This document shows, one piece after another, positions 7,157 to 15,440 of a DNA stretch of 24,753 nucleotides. The DNA lies in NCBI GenBank assembly GCA_002726395.1, contig PBTA01000004.1, positions 24,414-49,166 on the forward strand, read 5' to 3'. Both the position numbers and the translations under genes were made by a program. Position 1 is the stretch's first letter; each line of letters opens with the position of its first letter. The notes beneath the pieces were generated by a model. The model was not told where the DNA came from. It saw nothing but the letters and a program-made list of their open reading frames with translations, and did no database searches. This stretch comes from Methanobacteriota archaeon (GTDB lineage: Archaea > Thermoplasmatota > Poseidoniia > Poseidoniales > Poseidoniaceae).

Positions 7157-8149
7157 ATGTCAGATTTGGATTTTACCCAGTTCCGTAGCGGCAGCGAACT
7201 TTTGAAAAGAGGCTTTGCTAGAATGCAACAAGGTGGCGTCATCATGGACGTCGTTAACGCTGAACAAGCCGCAGTGGCTGAAGATTCTGGTGCTGTAGCA
7301 GTAATGGCGCTAGAGAGAGTTCCGGCTGATATTAGAAAACAAGGTGGCGTTGCGCGGATGAGTCATCCAGACATGATTCAAGGCATACTAGATTGCACAT
7401 CAATACCAGTCATGGCTAAATCAAGAATCGGCCACGAAGGCGAATCTAGGATTCTTGAATCCATGGGCGTCGACATGATTGACGAATCAGAGGTCTTGAC
7501 CCCAGCAGATCCATTCTTCCACATCAATAAGAAGGACTTTGAAATACCGTTCGTTTGCGGAGCGACTGAACTCCCTGAAGCAGTACGCCGTATCTACGAA
7601 GGAGCAGCAATGATTAGAACCAAAGGCGAGGCAGGGACTGGCAATGTTGTCGCTGCAGTCACCCATGCTAGACTAATCGACCAAGAAATAAAACAATTAC
7701 AAAATCTCGAGCATGATCAATTAGGCGTCGCTGCAGATTCAATAATTTCCAGATACAAAGTATTAGCACAAAAATCAACCCTTCCGGGTACCTATGAAGT
7801 TACTCCATTTGGAGCAATTGATGATGAAATGCACCAAGAGGTGGTGCAAATACTATCAGAAATAAAAGAAATCCAACGTCTCCCAGTAGTGACATTTTCC
7901 GCTGGTGGAATCGCCACTCCTGCTGATGCATCACTGATGATGCGCATGGGCATGGATGGAGTGTTTGTTGGCTCGGGAATTTTCAAGTCAGATGACCCAA
8001 AAACTATGGCTGATGCAATTGTTTTGGCTACCGCACATTATGATGATGGTGCAAAAGTGGCTGAAGCAATGGCGATGACTCTTGGAGAGCCTATGAAAGG
8101 TGACGAACTAGAAACCTTGGAAGTAAGATTAGATCAGCGTGGCTGGTAA
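7157..8149 (+). CDS. pdxS: Pyridoxal 5'-phosphate synthase, PdxS subunit
   Basis: Synthase subunit of the deoxyxylulose-5-phosphate-independent PLP pathway: builds PLP from ribose-5-phosphate, glyceraldehyde-3-phosphate and ammonia. TIM-barrel protein of 330 residues. The catalytic set is complete and offset by seven from B. subtilis: Asp31 in GGVIMDVVNAEQAAVAE, Lys88 in VMAKSRIGH, and Lys156 in IRTKGEAGTGN. FSAGGIATPADASLMM and GVFVGSGIF form the phosphate-binding end, and the protein ends in RGW. The glutaminase partner PdxT is not in the window, so it must be encoded elsewhere. ATG 7157 is preceded by GGTAGTGATATC, a partial match to the archaeal GGTGATC motif placed very close to the start. 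The stop codon abuts the stop of the next, convergent gene. Confidence 0.97.
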   Translation: MSDLDFTQFRSGSELLKRGFARMQQGGVIMDVVNAEQAAVAEDSGAVAVMALERVPADIRKQGGVARMSHPDMIQGILDCTSIPVMAKSRIGHEGESRILESMGVDMIDESEVLTPADPFFHINKKDFEIPFVCGATELPEAVRRIYEGAAMIRTKGEAGTGNVVAAVTHARLIDQEIKQLQNLEHDQLGVAADSIISRYKVLAQKSTLPGTYEVTPFGAIDDEMHQEVVQILSEIKEIQRLPVVTFSAGGIATPADASLMMRMGMDGVFVGSGIFKSDDPKTMADAIVLATAHYDDGAKVAEAMAMTLGEPMKGDELETLEVRLDQRGW

Positions 8150-8392
8150 TCATTCAAGAGGAGTATCAATCCCCTCTTCACCAAGAGTCCATTTTAGAGT
8201 TTTGACTACTCCCTGTAATGCTTTGTGAGTTCTGGCTGCTTCTTTCATGCCGTCTAAATCTCCGCTCTTACGGCATTGTTCATACCATTGCTTCCATTGA
8301 ACTAAACGCCCTTCTGCATCCTCGAGCATTTGTTCAATCTCTGCCCACGTTCGATTATAGGACCTGTATGGGATTGAAGGCTCCTCACTCAT
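8150..8392 (-). CDS. Small helical protein of unknown function
   Basis: No family recognised. I take the ATG at 8392 (80 residues, MSEEPSIPYRSYNRTWAEIE...); a TTG three codons upstream (8401) would give 83. The sequence is predicted mostly helical, with Trp, Glu and Lys/Arg heptad-like spacing (RTWAEIEQMLEDAEGRLVQW, then KQWYEQCRKSGDLDGMKEAA), consistent with a small helical bundle or hairpin. It follows the sugar nucleotidyltransferase by 52 bases with a possible TATA-like AATAAATAT between, so it may have its own promoter. Its stop directly abuts that of pdxS, which argues for a real compact gene rather than a random open frame. Confidence 0.65.
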   Translation of the reverse strand: MSEEPSIPYRSYNRTWAEIEQMLEDAEGRLVQWKQWYEQCRKSGDLDGMKEAARTHKALQGVVKTLKWTLGEEGIDTPLE

Positions 8393-8444
8393 CTCTATCA
8401 ACTAGCCCTACAACAAGTCATATTTATTCAATACTATTAACTAA

Positions 8445-9500
8445 CTATGAATCAATTTTTTTCTCGCAAAAATTAGCGTTATTTTCGATAGACACATTAT
8501 CGCCAACAACACAGCCTGTCAAAGAACAATCAGAGCCTATCTTAACATTATTACCAACAACTGAATTTCTAACTATAGTGTTATCACCAATTATTGAGTG
8601 ATTCATTATTAGACTATTTTCAATCCGACAATTTTTACCAACTAAGGCTTGATGGCATATTACGCTTTCAATAATTTTTGACTGGGTTTCAGCGGTATCA
8701 AAAACATAGCCGCTTTCAGGGGTTAATTTACCGGGTGGAATGGTGAACGGCAGTTCCATGCGTTTAGCAATTAGTTCGTTTTGAGCTCTTATCAGTTCGC
8801 TTGGAGTCCCAACATCAAACCATAGGCCATCTAACTTCATAGCGTATAGTGGCCATCCAAGTTGCAATAATTTTGGGAATAATTCCTTGCTAAAATCATA
8901 CTTTGTGTCAAATGGAATATATTCTAGAACCTCGGGTTCAATAATGTATAACCCAGCATTTATTACATTACTAAAGGCATCTTCTAAAGAGGGTTTTTCT
9001 AAAAACTTAGTAATGTACCCTTCAGACAATTTTGCGTCAATTTGGCCGTTTAATTGACTAGACAAACCAACAATCCCAAACTGTGTGGGATCTTCAACCT
9101 CCCAAAGCGCCATTGTCACCTTAGCATTGGATAACTTGTGAGCGGCAATTAAATCTTCTAAATTTGAAGATAGTATAGCATCGCCAGAGGCTACAATAAA
9201 AGTATCAGTTAGCCTATTTTGCAACAATTTGACGCTACCTGCAGTGCCCATTGGCCTATCTTCATTGCTAACAGAGAATTTACCAGGTTTGTTATGATTC
9301 CAATCTTCAACTAAAGAAATCAAACCTTCACCTTGATAGCCAGTAGTCAAAATTACTTCATCTATACCTGCGTCAAGTAATGCATCACTTACGTAACCGA
9401 TTACTGGTTTACCTAATACTTGAACTAATGGTTTCGGTCTATTTGCAGTTAACGGATAAAGCCGAGTTCCTTTGCCCCCGGCCATGATAACGCCAATCAT
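8445..9500 (-). CDS. Sugar-1-phosphate nucleotidyltransferase (NDP-sugar pyrophosphorylase)
   Basis: Makes an NDP-sugar from an NTP and a sugar-1-phosphate. Rossmann-like catalytic domain at residues 1-235: signature MAGGKGTRLYPLT (6-18) with RPKPL (21-25), the substrate segment DRPMGTAGSV (81-90), metal-binding Asp107 in VASGDAIL, the FLEKPS block, NAGLYIIEP, and FDVGTPSEL. The C-terminal 80 residues (ENSLIMNHSIIGDNTIVRNS and on) form a left-handed beta-helix of hexapeptide repeats, as in GlmU-like and mannose-1-phosphate guanylyltransferase-like enzymes. Which sugar and nucleotide are used cannot be decided; a role in surface glycan or glycolipid synthesis is likely. ATG 9500 is preceded by AGGTG at a suitable distance, and the coiled-coil gene upstream ends 8 bases before. 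Confidence 0.92.
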   Translation of the reverse strand: MIGVIMAGGKGTRLYPLTANRPKPLVQVLGKPVIGYVSDALLDAGIDEVILTTGYQGEGLISLVEDWNHNKPGKFSVSNEDRPMGTAGSVKLLQNRLTDTFIVASGDAILSSNLEDLIAAHKLSNAKVTMALWEVEDPTQFGIVGLSSQLNGQIDAKLSEGYITKFLEKPSLEDAFSNVINAGLYIIEPEVLEYIPFDTKYDFSKELFPKLLQLGWPLYAMKLDGLWFDVGTPSELIRAQNELIAKRMELPFTIPPGKLTPESGYVFDTAETQSKIIESVICHQALVGKNCRIENSLIMNHSIIGDNTIVRNSVVGNNVKIGSDCSLTGCVVGDNVSIENNANFCEKKIDS

Positions 9501-9508
9501 ATTGACAC

Positions 9509-10507
9509 CTATCTTCTTCTAGAAACATCAACTCTTCGCATGTTTTTCTTTTTATCCGATTTCTTTGATTTAGATTTCGAAACAAAATCCTCGTTGCTCA
9601 AGCCACCAAAAGTAATCGAGCCAGTCGACAATAGTGAATTGGTTAGTAGTTCGGCAACTTCTTCAGATTGCGCACCTGTTTTCATCTCTTTCTTAACCGA
9701 TGCATTATGATCTGTCAACCAAGACTTACGTTCTTCACGTACCGATTTTAGTTCGTCTCTGGCTTTGTTAACATCAACCATCAATTCTTCTATCTTTGCG
9801 TGTACTTCGTTAGCCTTCTCTTTTAGCTCAACAAATTCGGTGTGGAATCTGTCACCTTCTGATTTTAGGAAATCACGATGAGCAAATGCCTCATCCACTT
9901 CAGGTGTCTTGGCATTTAGTCTCTCGACCGCTTCAATCATTGAATTGTGAGCAGCATCCGCCTCGGCTTTGAGGGTTTTAATTGCAGAATCAATGTCAGA
10001 CATATCAACTTCAACCATTTTGAATTTAGTGACCTCTGGTTCTAATTCCTCAATTCTCTTTGAAAATTCTTTAATTTTCTTAACCATTTCTTTTTCCTTG
10101 TTAACACCAACAGAGGTGGTTTCAAATCTCTTTTCAAGAGAGTCTACTTGCTGCTTTAGCTCAGCATATTCTGCAGTAGCAGACCGCTTTTGGGTGCGAT
10201 CTTTTCTTTTCCCCTTTATTTGTGAGATTAGATCTCGCATTTGGCTTTGAATGGCATTACGCTTTTCCTTAAATGATTTAATTTCAGCACGCATTGCTCT
10301 TACTTCAGCGATAAATAATTCAATTTTCTCTCGATGTTCTTTGTACTGTGATTGTACTGAATTTCTTTTCTCTGCTGAAACTTTAGCCTGAGCGTTGAAG
10401 TTATTGCGAGTCTCTCTCATCTTACGAACCTTGGACTCCATTGCATGGAGTTTTTCACGAAGTTCTGCGTCTGGCTTTTCTTCGCCCTCATTCAACTTCC
10501 CGCGCAT
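9509..10507 (-). CDS. COG1340-type archaeal coiled-coil protein (copy A)
   Basis: A 332-residue, almost entirely helical, highly charged protein with continuous coiled coil from about residue 15 to 275 and a basic Lys/Ser/Arg tail (SKSKSKKSDKKK, then MRRVDVSRRR). It matches the widespread uncharacterised archaeal coiled-coil family COG1340, sometimes misnamed phosphoserine phosphatase. The central block LEKRFETTSVGVNKEKEMVK with IKEFSKRIEEL aligns with LEREFEQGRHTGKNETKVMK and MKEISSLLKKM of the protein at 19190-20068, so the window holds two paralogues. No enzyme motif is present. The basic tail suggests nucleic-acid or ribosome contact, by inference only. The start ATG at 10507 has no strong Shine-Dalgarno; the sugar nucleotidyltransferase follows 8 bases after the stop. 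Confidence 0.8.
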   Translation of the reverse strand: MRGKLNEGEEKPDAELREKLHAMESKVRKMRETRNNFNAQAKVSAEKRNSVQSQYKEHREKIELFIAEVRAMRAEIKSFKEKRNAIQSQMRDLISQIKGKRKDRTQKRSATAEYAELKQQVDSLEKRFETTSVGVNKEKEMVKKIKEFSKRIEELEPEVTKFKMVEVDMSDIDSAIKTLKAEADAAHNSMIEAVERLNAKTPEVDEAFAHRDFLKSEGDRFHTEFVELKEKANEVHAKIEELMVDVNKARDELKSVREERKSWLTDHNASVKKEMKTGAQSEEVAELLTNSLLSTGSITFGGLSNEDFVSKSKSKKSDKKKNMRRVDVSRRR

Positions 10508-10559
10508 GGTTGGTCGTAAGAGTTCTCCATTTCAAATCTACGCTTTGAAGTAATTGTCT

Positions 10560-12161
10560 CTAAACGATGATAAATGTCAATAATGTAGACGAAATTATGG
10601 TACCAGCCAGACCGATTATATTGAAAACCAGTGAACTTGCAACTCGTATTCTCTCCTTAAAAACCGAACGTATTCTTACGTTCATCTGAGAACCAATTAG
10701 CAATTCACCACTCACTTCTTCAAGCCTTACCGATACTGTTGCCTCCCCAAATCTTTCTGGCAGTAGCGACTGCCAAGCAACCGTTCCGTCCCTTAGAAGG
10801 GCAGACATGATTGCTAGAATATCATCGTCACCTGATTGCGACAATGGCACTCCCTCTGCTGGCCACCATTGCTTCTCTCCAGGTTTGAGGCGATAAGTCA
10901 TTGCGATATCATGCGGCCTAAAGTCTGGTGATTGAACTCTTAAAACAACAGTTCTTGTCTCATCGGATAGATTGTGCATGTAGGTAAACAAATTAGCCTT
11001 TCCATACACAACATTTTCCATATCAACTTCAAATATTATTTCATCTTTAATTGATTTTCTTCCTGCTGACAAATCTTCTTCAATTCTGCCAATCATCCGG
11101 AAAAAGGCTGGACACTGAGATTCTATATAATCGATGATTTGTAACCATTCTTCTATGGTAAAAACTTCATGATTTTTAATAAATTCAACTCCTGCCTTGG
11201 TTAAAATCTCGCCAAACTCTGAGTAGACTGACGACAAGTCTAGACCTTGGGAATGCTTGTAAAAAGTCATCATCATTTTTTCTCTAGCAAATCTTGGTTC
11301 TACACCTCTTTTGACATATGTTTCAACATCTTTGACAAATCTTTCGTATTCAGATCTCAGCAACGGATCTAATTGTGATTTTACCAAATCTGAAAAAACC
11401 ATATCAAGAGTTGAAGGGTGGACAGGTGAACTGTACGCTTCTAACAGACCTGTTCTTTCAGCCATATTGAAATTTGATGATCTTGTTGCAATATGTTGCC
11501 CAAGGGAGAGCATGGTAAGTGAAAATGACAATGCCAGTAAATTCTTACCCATGTCACTTTGTATCCCGTAAAACGCAATAGCAGACAAGGCGGATATTGC
11601 TAGTAGAGAACTTACCAGCGAAAAGAAATGTTTTGTTACTGAACGCTTTATTGAGTCTTCAAGCGGTTCATACCCATGTAATGATTTAATCGATAAATGC
11701 TTTGATTGAGCTGCTTTAACTTCTTGCTCAAATGATCTAATGGTCAGATTAACTCGGTGCCGATGGAGGGCTAACGCGAGTATGTAACCAAGTAAGATAA
11801 CAAATACCAACGCCACGAGAATAGTTGAAAAACTCTGATTTAAAGTTGGTTCAATGAAACTATCCCACCAATCTGGTGACGAATTAGCATAAGCCCATGC
11901 GCCAAAAAAGGTGAGAATTGCAAACCCAGGCAAGAATAACAATAGCCTAAGTCCAAAAGATATCAATTGACGATCAAATGCGTATAAAAACGCTTCATTA
12001 TTCCATTTCCTAATTTTTTTGATGGATTTATTACTCAATGCTTTAACTGTGTCCGAAAATGTTTGTTCTAAATCAGAATTAGCAATATTTTCATCATCAC
12101 TGACCAATTCATCTTGAACCTCCGAGTCAAGAGGCTTGTCAGTGATTTTATCAGCACCCAT
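10560..12161 (-). CDS. Multi-pass membrane protein of unknown function
   Basis: No family recognised. The 533 residues divide into: an acidic, soluble N-terminus (1-60); two membrane helices at about 68-91 and 111-132; a short cytoplasmic loop; two more helices at about 180-199 and 205-222; a long soluble domain of some 280 residues (230-508) with Tyr/Phe-rich helical parts followed by beta-rich sequence (DETRTVVLRVQSPDFRP and similar, near 408-430); and a final helix at about 510-532. The beta-rich part looks like a small all-beta domain, but I cannot name it. It lies 51 bases downstream of the DtxR-type regulator on the same strand, so metal-linked regulation is possible but unproven. ATG 12161 is the first available. 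Confidence 0.75.
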   Translation of the reverse strand: MGADKITDKPLDSEVQDELVSDDENIANSDLEQTFSDTVKALSNKSIKKIRKWNNEAFLYAFDRQLISFGLRLLLFLPGFAILTFFGAWAYANSSPDWWDSFIEPTLNQSFSTILVALVFVILLGYILALALHRHRVNLTIRSFEQEVKAAQSKHLSIKSLHGYEPLEDSIKRSVTKHFFSLVSSLLAISALSAIAFYGIQSDMGKNLLALSFSLTMLSLGQHIATRSSNFNMAERTGLLEAYSSPVHPSTLDMVFSDLVKSQLDPLLRSEYERFVKDVETYVKRGVEPRFAREKMMMTFYKHSQGLDLSSVYSEFGEILTKAGVEFIKNHEVFTIEEWLQIIDYIESQCPAFFRMIGRIEEDLSAGRKSIKDEIIFEVDMENVVYGKANLFTYMHNLSDETRTVVLRVQSPDFRPHDIAMTYRLKPGEKQWWPAEGVPLSQSGDDDILAIMSALLRDGTVAWQSLLPERFGEATVSVRLEEVSGELLIGSQMNVRIRSVFKERIRVASSLVFNIIGLAGTIISSTLLTFIIV

Positions 12162-12212
12162 GATTAGACGAAGTCGACACCGTTCTAAAGTGTTGAGTCA
12201 AATAAATGTAGA

Positions 12213-12872
12213 TTAATGACTTATTATCAATTTTGAAGCTATATCGTTGTGCAATTGAATGTCTGAATCATTACAATGGTAACTATTGTCTCCAATTTTA
12301 CTAATCACGTCCCCAATTGTGATATCAAATTGTTCAACGATATCAGTCACCTGTTTACCTAAAGCAATAATTTTGACAATACCGCTGTTGCCGACTGCTA
12401 AATTTGCTAGTGAACTGAGGCCAGAATTTGATTTAGTTACTCTTTCTTCGATATCATAAGACATATCTGGGATTGAAGTGCCACTAGGATCTTTTTTAGG
12501 ATTGTCAAGATATATCGTTAATGCTACTTCTAAATCATCATCAATCGCATGTTCGAGTCGACACGCTGTTGAATGCTGATTGCCATCAAAGGGTAAATGT
12601 TCCAACAAAACCTCTGCTAACCTATGTCTACGCTTCATTTTTTTCCCATGAATAAGACCTTGCTCTGTTAAACTTGAACCCTTGTAAGGAACATAGTCCA
12701 AATATCCCTTAACTGCCAGTCTCTGCACCATTTCAGTAGTAGATGCTGGAGTGACACGTAAAGCCTCTGCAAGGTCACCAGTGCGCACTCTTGATATCGG
12801 ATCTTTTTCGTAAAATTGGTACATCATCTCTAGATATTCATCTTCAAACTCTTGGAAGTGGCCGCTTGACAC
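12213..12872 (-). CDS. DtxR/IdeR-type iron-dependent transcriptional regulator
   Basis: Metal-sensing repressor. The N-terminal winged helix covers residues 8-75 (RTGDLAEALRVTPASTTEMV at 30-49 is the recognition helix-turn-helix), then the dimerisation/metal domain, then a FeoA/SH3-like C-terminal domain (about 150-195). All six metal-ligand positions of DtxR are conserved: His83, Glu87 and His100 (ancillary site; DtxR 79, 83, 98) and Cys104, Glu107 and His108 in ACRLEH (primary site; DtxR 102, 105, 106). The Cys at 104 favours the iron-type DtxR/IdeR over the manganese-type MntR. The start is GTG at 12872, 25 bases after the stop of the large secreted-protein gene. Target genes are not evident; no palindromic operator was identified in the adjacent gaps. 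Confidence 0.9.
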   Translation of the reverse strand: MSSGHFQEFEDEYLEMMYQFYEKDPISRVRTGDLAEALRVTPASTTEMVQRLAVKGYLDYVPYKGSSLTEQGLIHGKKMKRRHRLAEVLLEHLPFDGNQHSTACRLEHAIDDDLEVALTIYLDNPKKDPSGTSIPDMSYDIEERVTKSNSGLSSLANLAVGNSGIVKIIALGKQVTDIVEQFDITIGDVISKIGDNSYHCNDSDIQLHNDIASKLIISH

Positions 12873-12897
12873 AATAATCCCGAACCTGACTTGTTAT

Positions 12898-15384
12898 TCA
12901 AACTTCACTATCTGATGATTTGAAAATAGTCTTGCAAGAGGGGCACCTAACAGAGCCCTCATATGAACTTGGAATGCGCAAGCTTTGAGAACAATCTGGG
13001 CATGAAATCTCAACCTTACCATCACTTGGAGATTCGATAATTTCTTCCTCTTGTTCGATTTCTTTAGTGGAATCTTCCACTTCAAAACTACTAGAGCAGT
13101 CCGGGCACTTAACATTACCAGAATAATCCTCAGGGATACGTAACTGCCTGGAACATTCTGGACAACTTATTTCAATTTTAATCGATGACAGTTGTATTGG
13201 TTTTTCAGTGCCAGAAATAGTTGGTTGCTTAGCTTGCGGCTTTACCTTGGTTGGGTCGCGCAGCCTAATTAGCAAAATTACTACTGCTCCAACTGCCAAA
13301 CCACCAAGAATTCCTCCCCAAGGGATTGAGGCCTCCTCGGAATCTTGTTCAATCACACTTGAGACAAACTGGCGATCAATACTTTTTGAATCATCACCGT
13401 AATCCCATTTGCAGTTAAGAGTCACCTCACTACCATCAGGCCATGAAAAACTGAAAGTTACTGAAGTAGATTCACCACTATCCAAACTGTTAGTTGGTTT
13501 TTGATCCAAAATTTTCCCGCTTTGGGAATAGAGTATTAAATTTCCATTTGGACCTGGAATATCACCGTTATTTGACAAAGTTACGCTAACAGTAGATTGT
13601 TGACCATAACTTGGTCGATTTGGATTAGATTGACCAATAAATTCGATTTCATAACTAGGCCTATGGTCAGGGACTGATTTAGTATAAGATGAGAATGATG
13701 ATTGGGCAGTCCAGTTAGCCTCTTGAACTCGAATTATAACAAAATCTGCAGGTATTTGTCCCATGTTAATTTGCCCTACAGTATTTCCTGGCTCCAATAT
13801 CATATCAACATCGAACATTGTGGTTTCCTCAGACAAATAGGAGTAACCAATTTTGATATTTACCCCTCGCTCTATACCATTGGAAAGATTAACCGACCAT
13901 GAAGCCTCAATGCCATCATCAGTATTCCAAGCAACCTCGGTGAATGTGAACTCTAGTGTTTGCCTTTGAGCTACAGGAATGAATATCGAACCAAAAAGGT
14001 CCCCTAGTGTATCACCATCGGTTGAATACAATGACCAATTAAGTGATTGCTGGCCAACTTGATTTAATGGCATAGTTAGAGTAACTTCTCCCGCCTCTCC
14101 GGGTTGTAAAATGACAGGTTGCCCCTTTATAGTAATGCCATTTGATTCTATTTTTAATGAGGCATTACCGGCAATCTCTCCTGAATTTCTAATCAATAAA
14201 GAAAGCTCTACTTCATCTCCTGCGTGCCAAGGTCCACCCAACGCAGAGGGAGAGAGACTTCCAGCCAATTCAAAAATCGCAGATTCTACATTTATCTGAA
14301 TTGATGAAATATTATTGGAAGAAGCGTCAATCCTTTGACCTGATAAATCACAAATTATCACACCCGGTTTTGTCACCACAGAGAGATTGATAGAACGGTT
14401 TGTTTGAGGTTCTATGGCTACAAAGGAATCATTTATTGATTCACCATTAAAATTACACTGCAGCACTCCGGCAAAACTGACCGTGCCGTTATTGTAAACT
14501 ATAGTTTCAATTTCAAGCATCTCACCTGCGACTAAATTTGCCTCATCAAAAAACATGTCGAGTTCTATTATTGGTAGTGGTGGTGGCTGAACATAAATCG
14601 TAAAGTTTCTGTAGTTGTCTTCAACGTATGAATCCACTTCGCCGTCTAATTCGATCATAACAACTATGTCACCCTCGAAAAACTGATTTGTCGAATTATA
14701 ATTAATTATCACGGTTTGAAAATTATTTACCTGAAATTGCTGTGAAGTTCCTTCTTCTAGGGTATCACTACTTACTAGTGTTATGTTAAGTGAACCTGTC
14801 CAGTTAAAATCACCGTTATTGATTATTGGAATTTGAATTTGCAAGTAGTCACCGTCTGAAATCGTATTATTTCCAGTCGGAACATTACTTGCGTCAACCG
14901 AGTCAAAAAGTATCGAACTAGTAGGCGCAATCGAGATGTTTAATGGATTTAGTCGGTGTATTGTTCTTTCAAAGTCAATTGAGTGAGTTTGTGAGGTCAC
15001 ACCAACATCACCTGTTAATCCGACAATAATTACCGTATATCCAATATTCAAGCCAGTTATGTTAATGGAAATTTGTTGATTGCTAGATTCCGATAAATTA
15101 AAATCAATACTTTGATTTGATAATAACAAGCCATCTAAACTTTGCATTTCGTAATAAATTGACCCCTCATAATATCCAGTTGAACTCTGGCCAAATGAAT
15201 CAATATCAAATTCTACTACAAAGTAAGAATCATTAGTAGCCTGGAAATCTGTGAGGTTAATGGTTGAATTAGATATCAATACTCCATTACCACCTGCTGC
15301 TACAGTTGGTAGATTTACTAATAGTATTGCTAGCACAACTAAGACGCTAAATTTTGGGAATACTGTGTCTGAGTCCCCCGCCAT
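12898..15384 (-). CDS. Large secreted CARDB-like protein with transmembrane anchor and twin cytoplasmic zinc ribbons
   Basis: An 828-residue surface protein. A signal peptide occupies about residues 1-30 (VLVVLAILLVNLPTVAAGG). The ectodomain (30-680) is built of repeated Ig-like beta-sandwich units: recurring patterns such as IPIINNGDFNWTGSLNITL, IETIVYNNGTVSFAG, LLIRNSGEIAGNASLKI and VTLSNNGDIPGPNGNLILY are the N-G-x-x-x-x-G hallmark of CARDB/DUF11-like cell-adhesion domains, with many N-x-S/T sequons. One membrane helix follows at about 688-707. The cytoplasmic tail carries two near-identical zinc ribbons (Cys741, 744, 760, 763 and Cys795, 798, 814, 817) separated by an acidic linker. ATG 15384 starts 56 bases from the divergent coiled-coil gene. 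The ligand and the partner of the ribbons are unknown. Confidence 0.85.
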   Translation of the reverse strand: MAGDSDTVFPKFSVLVVLAILLVNLPTVAAGGNGVLISNSTINLTDFQATNDSYFVVEFDIDSFGQSSTGYYEGSIYYEMQSLDGLLLSNQSIDFNLSESSNQQISINITGLNIGYTVIIVGLTGDVGVTSQTHSIDFERTIHRLNPLNISIAPTSSILFDSVDASNVPTGNNTISDGDYLQIQIPIINNGDFNWTGSLNITLVSSDTLEEGTSQQFQVNNFQTVIINYNSTNQFFEGDIVVMIELDGEVDSYVEDNYRNFTIYVQPPPLPIIELDMFFDEANLVAGEMLEIETIVYNNGTVSFAGVLQCNFNGESINDSFVAIEPQTNRSINLSVVTKPGVIICDLSGQRIDASSNNISSIQINVESAIFELAGSLSPSALGGPWHAGDEVELSLLIRNSGEIAGNASLKIESNGITIKGQPVILQPGEAGEVTLTMPLNQVGQQSLNWSLYSTDGDTLGDLFGSIFIPVAQRQTLEFTFTEVAWNTDDGIEASWSVNLSNGIERGVNIKIGYSYLSEETTMFDVDMILEPGNTVGQINMGQIPADFVIIRVQEANWTAQSSFSSYTKSVPDHRPSYEIEFIGQSNPNRPSYGQQSTVSVTLSNNGDIPGPNGNLILYSQSGKILDQKPTNSLDSGESTSVTFSFSWPDGSEVTLNCKWDYGDDSKSIDRQFVSSVIEQDSEEASIPWGGILGGLAVGAVVILLIRLRDPTKVKPQAKQPTISGTEKPIQLSSIKIEISCPECSRQLRIPEDYSGNVKCPDCSSSFEVEDSTKEIEQEEEIIESPSDGKVEISCPDCSQSLRIPSSYEGSVRCPSCKTIFKSSDSEV
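12919..13173 (-). repeat. Tandem duplicated zinc-ribbon coding units
   Basis: Two 31-codon units, residues 738-768 (13081-13173) and 792-822 (12919-13011), share EISCPxCSxxLRIPxxYxGxVxCPxCxxxF. The unit matches the MJ0042-type zinc-ribbon pattern, CxxC-x15-CxxC. The 23-residue spacer between them is Glu-rich. A recent internal duplication is the simplest reading. Confidence 0.8.
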
Positions 15385-15440
15385 ATTACCCGCTAATACT
15401 GAGGGTTCTTGACCTTCACGCCGTAGTTAACTTCTGCGCC

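Noticed and set aside
9509..10507. Phosphoserine phosphatase, a name often attached to this family
   Set aside because: No HAD motifs (DxDxT or similar) are present; the protein is coiled coil throughout.
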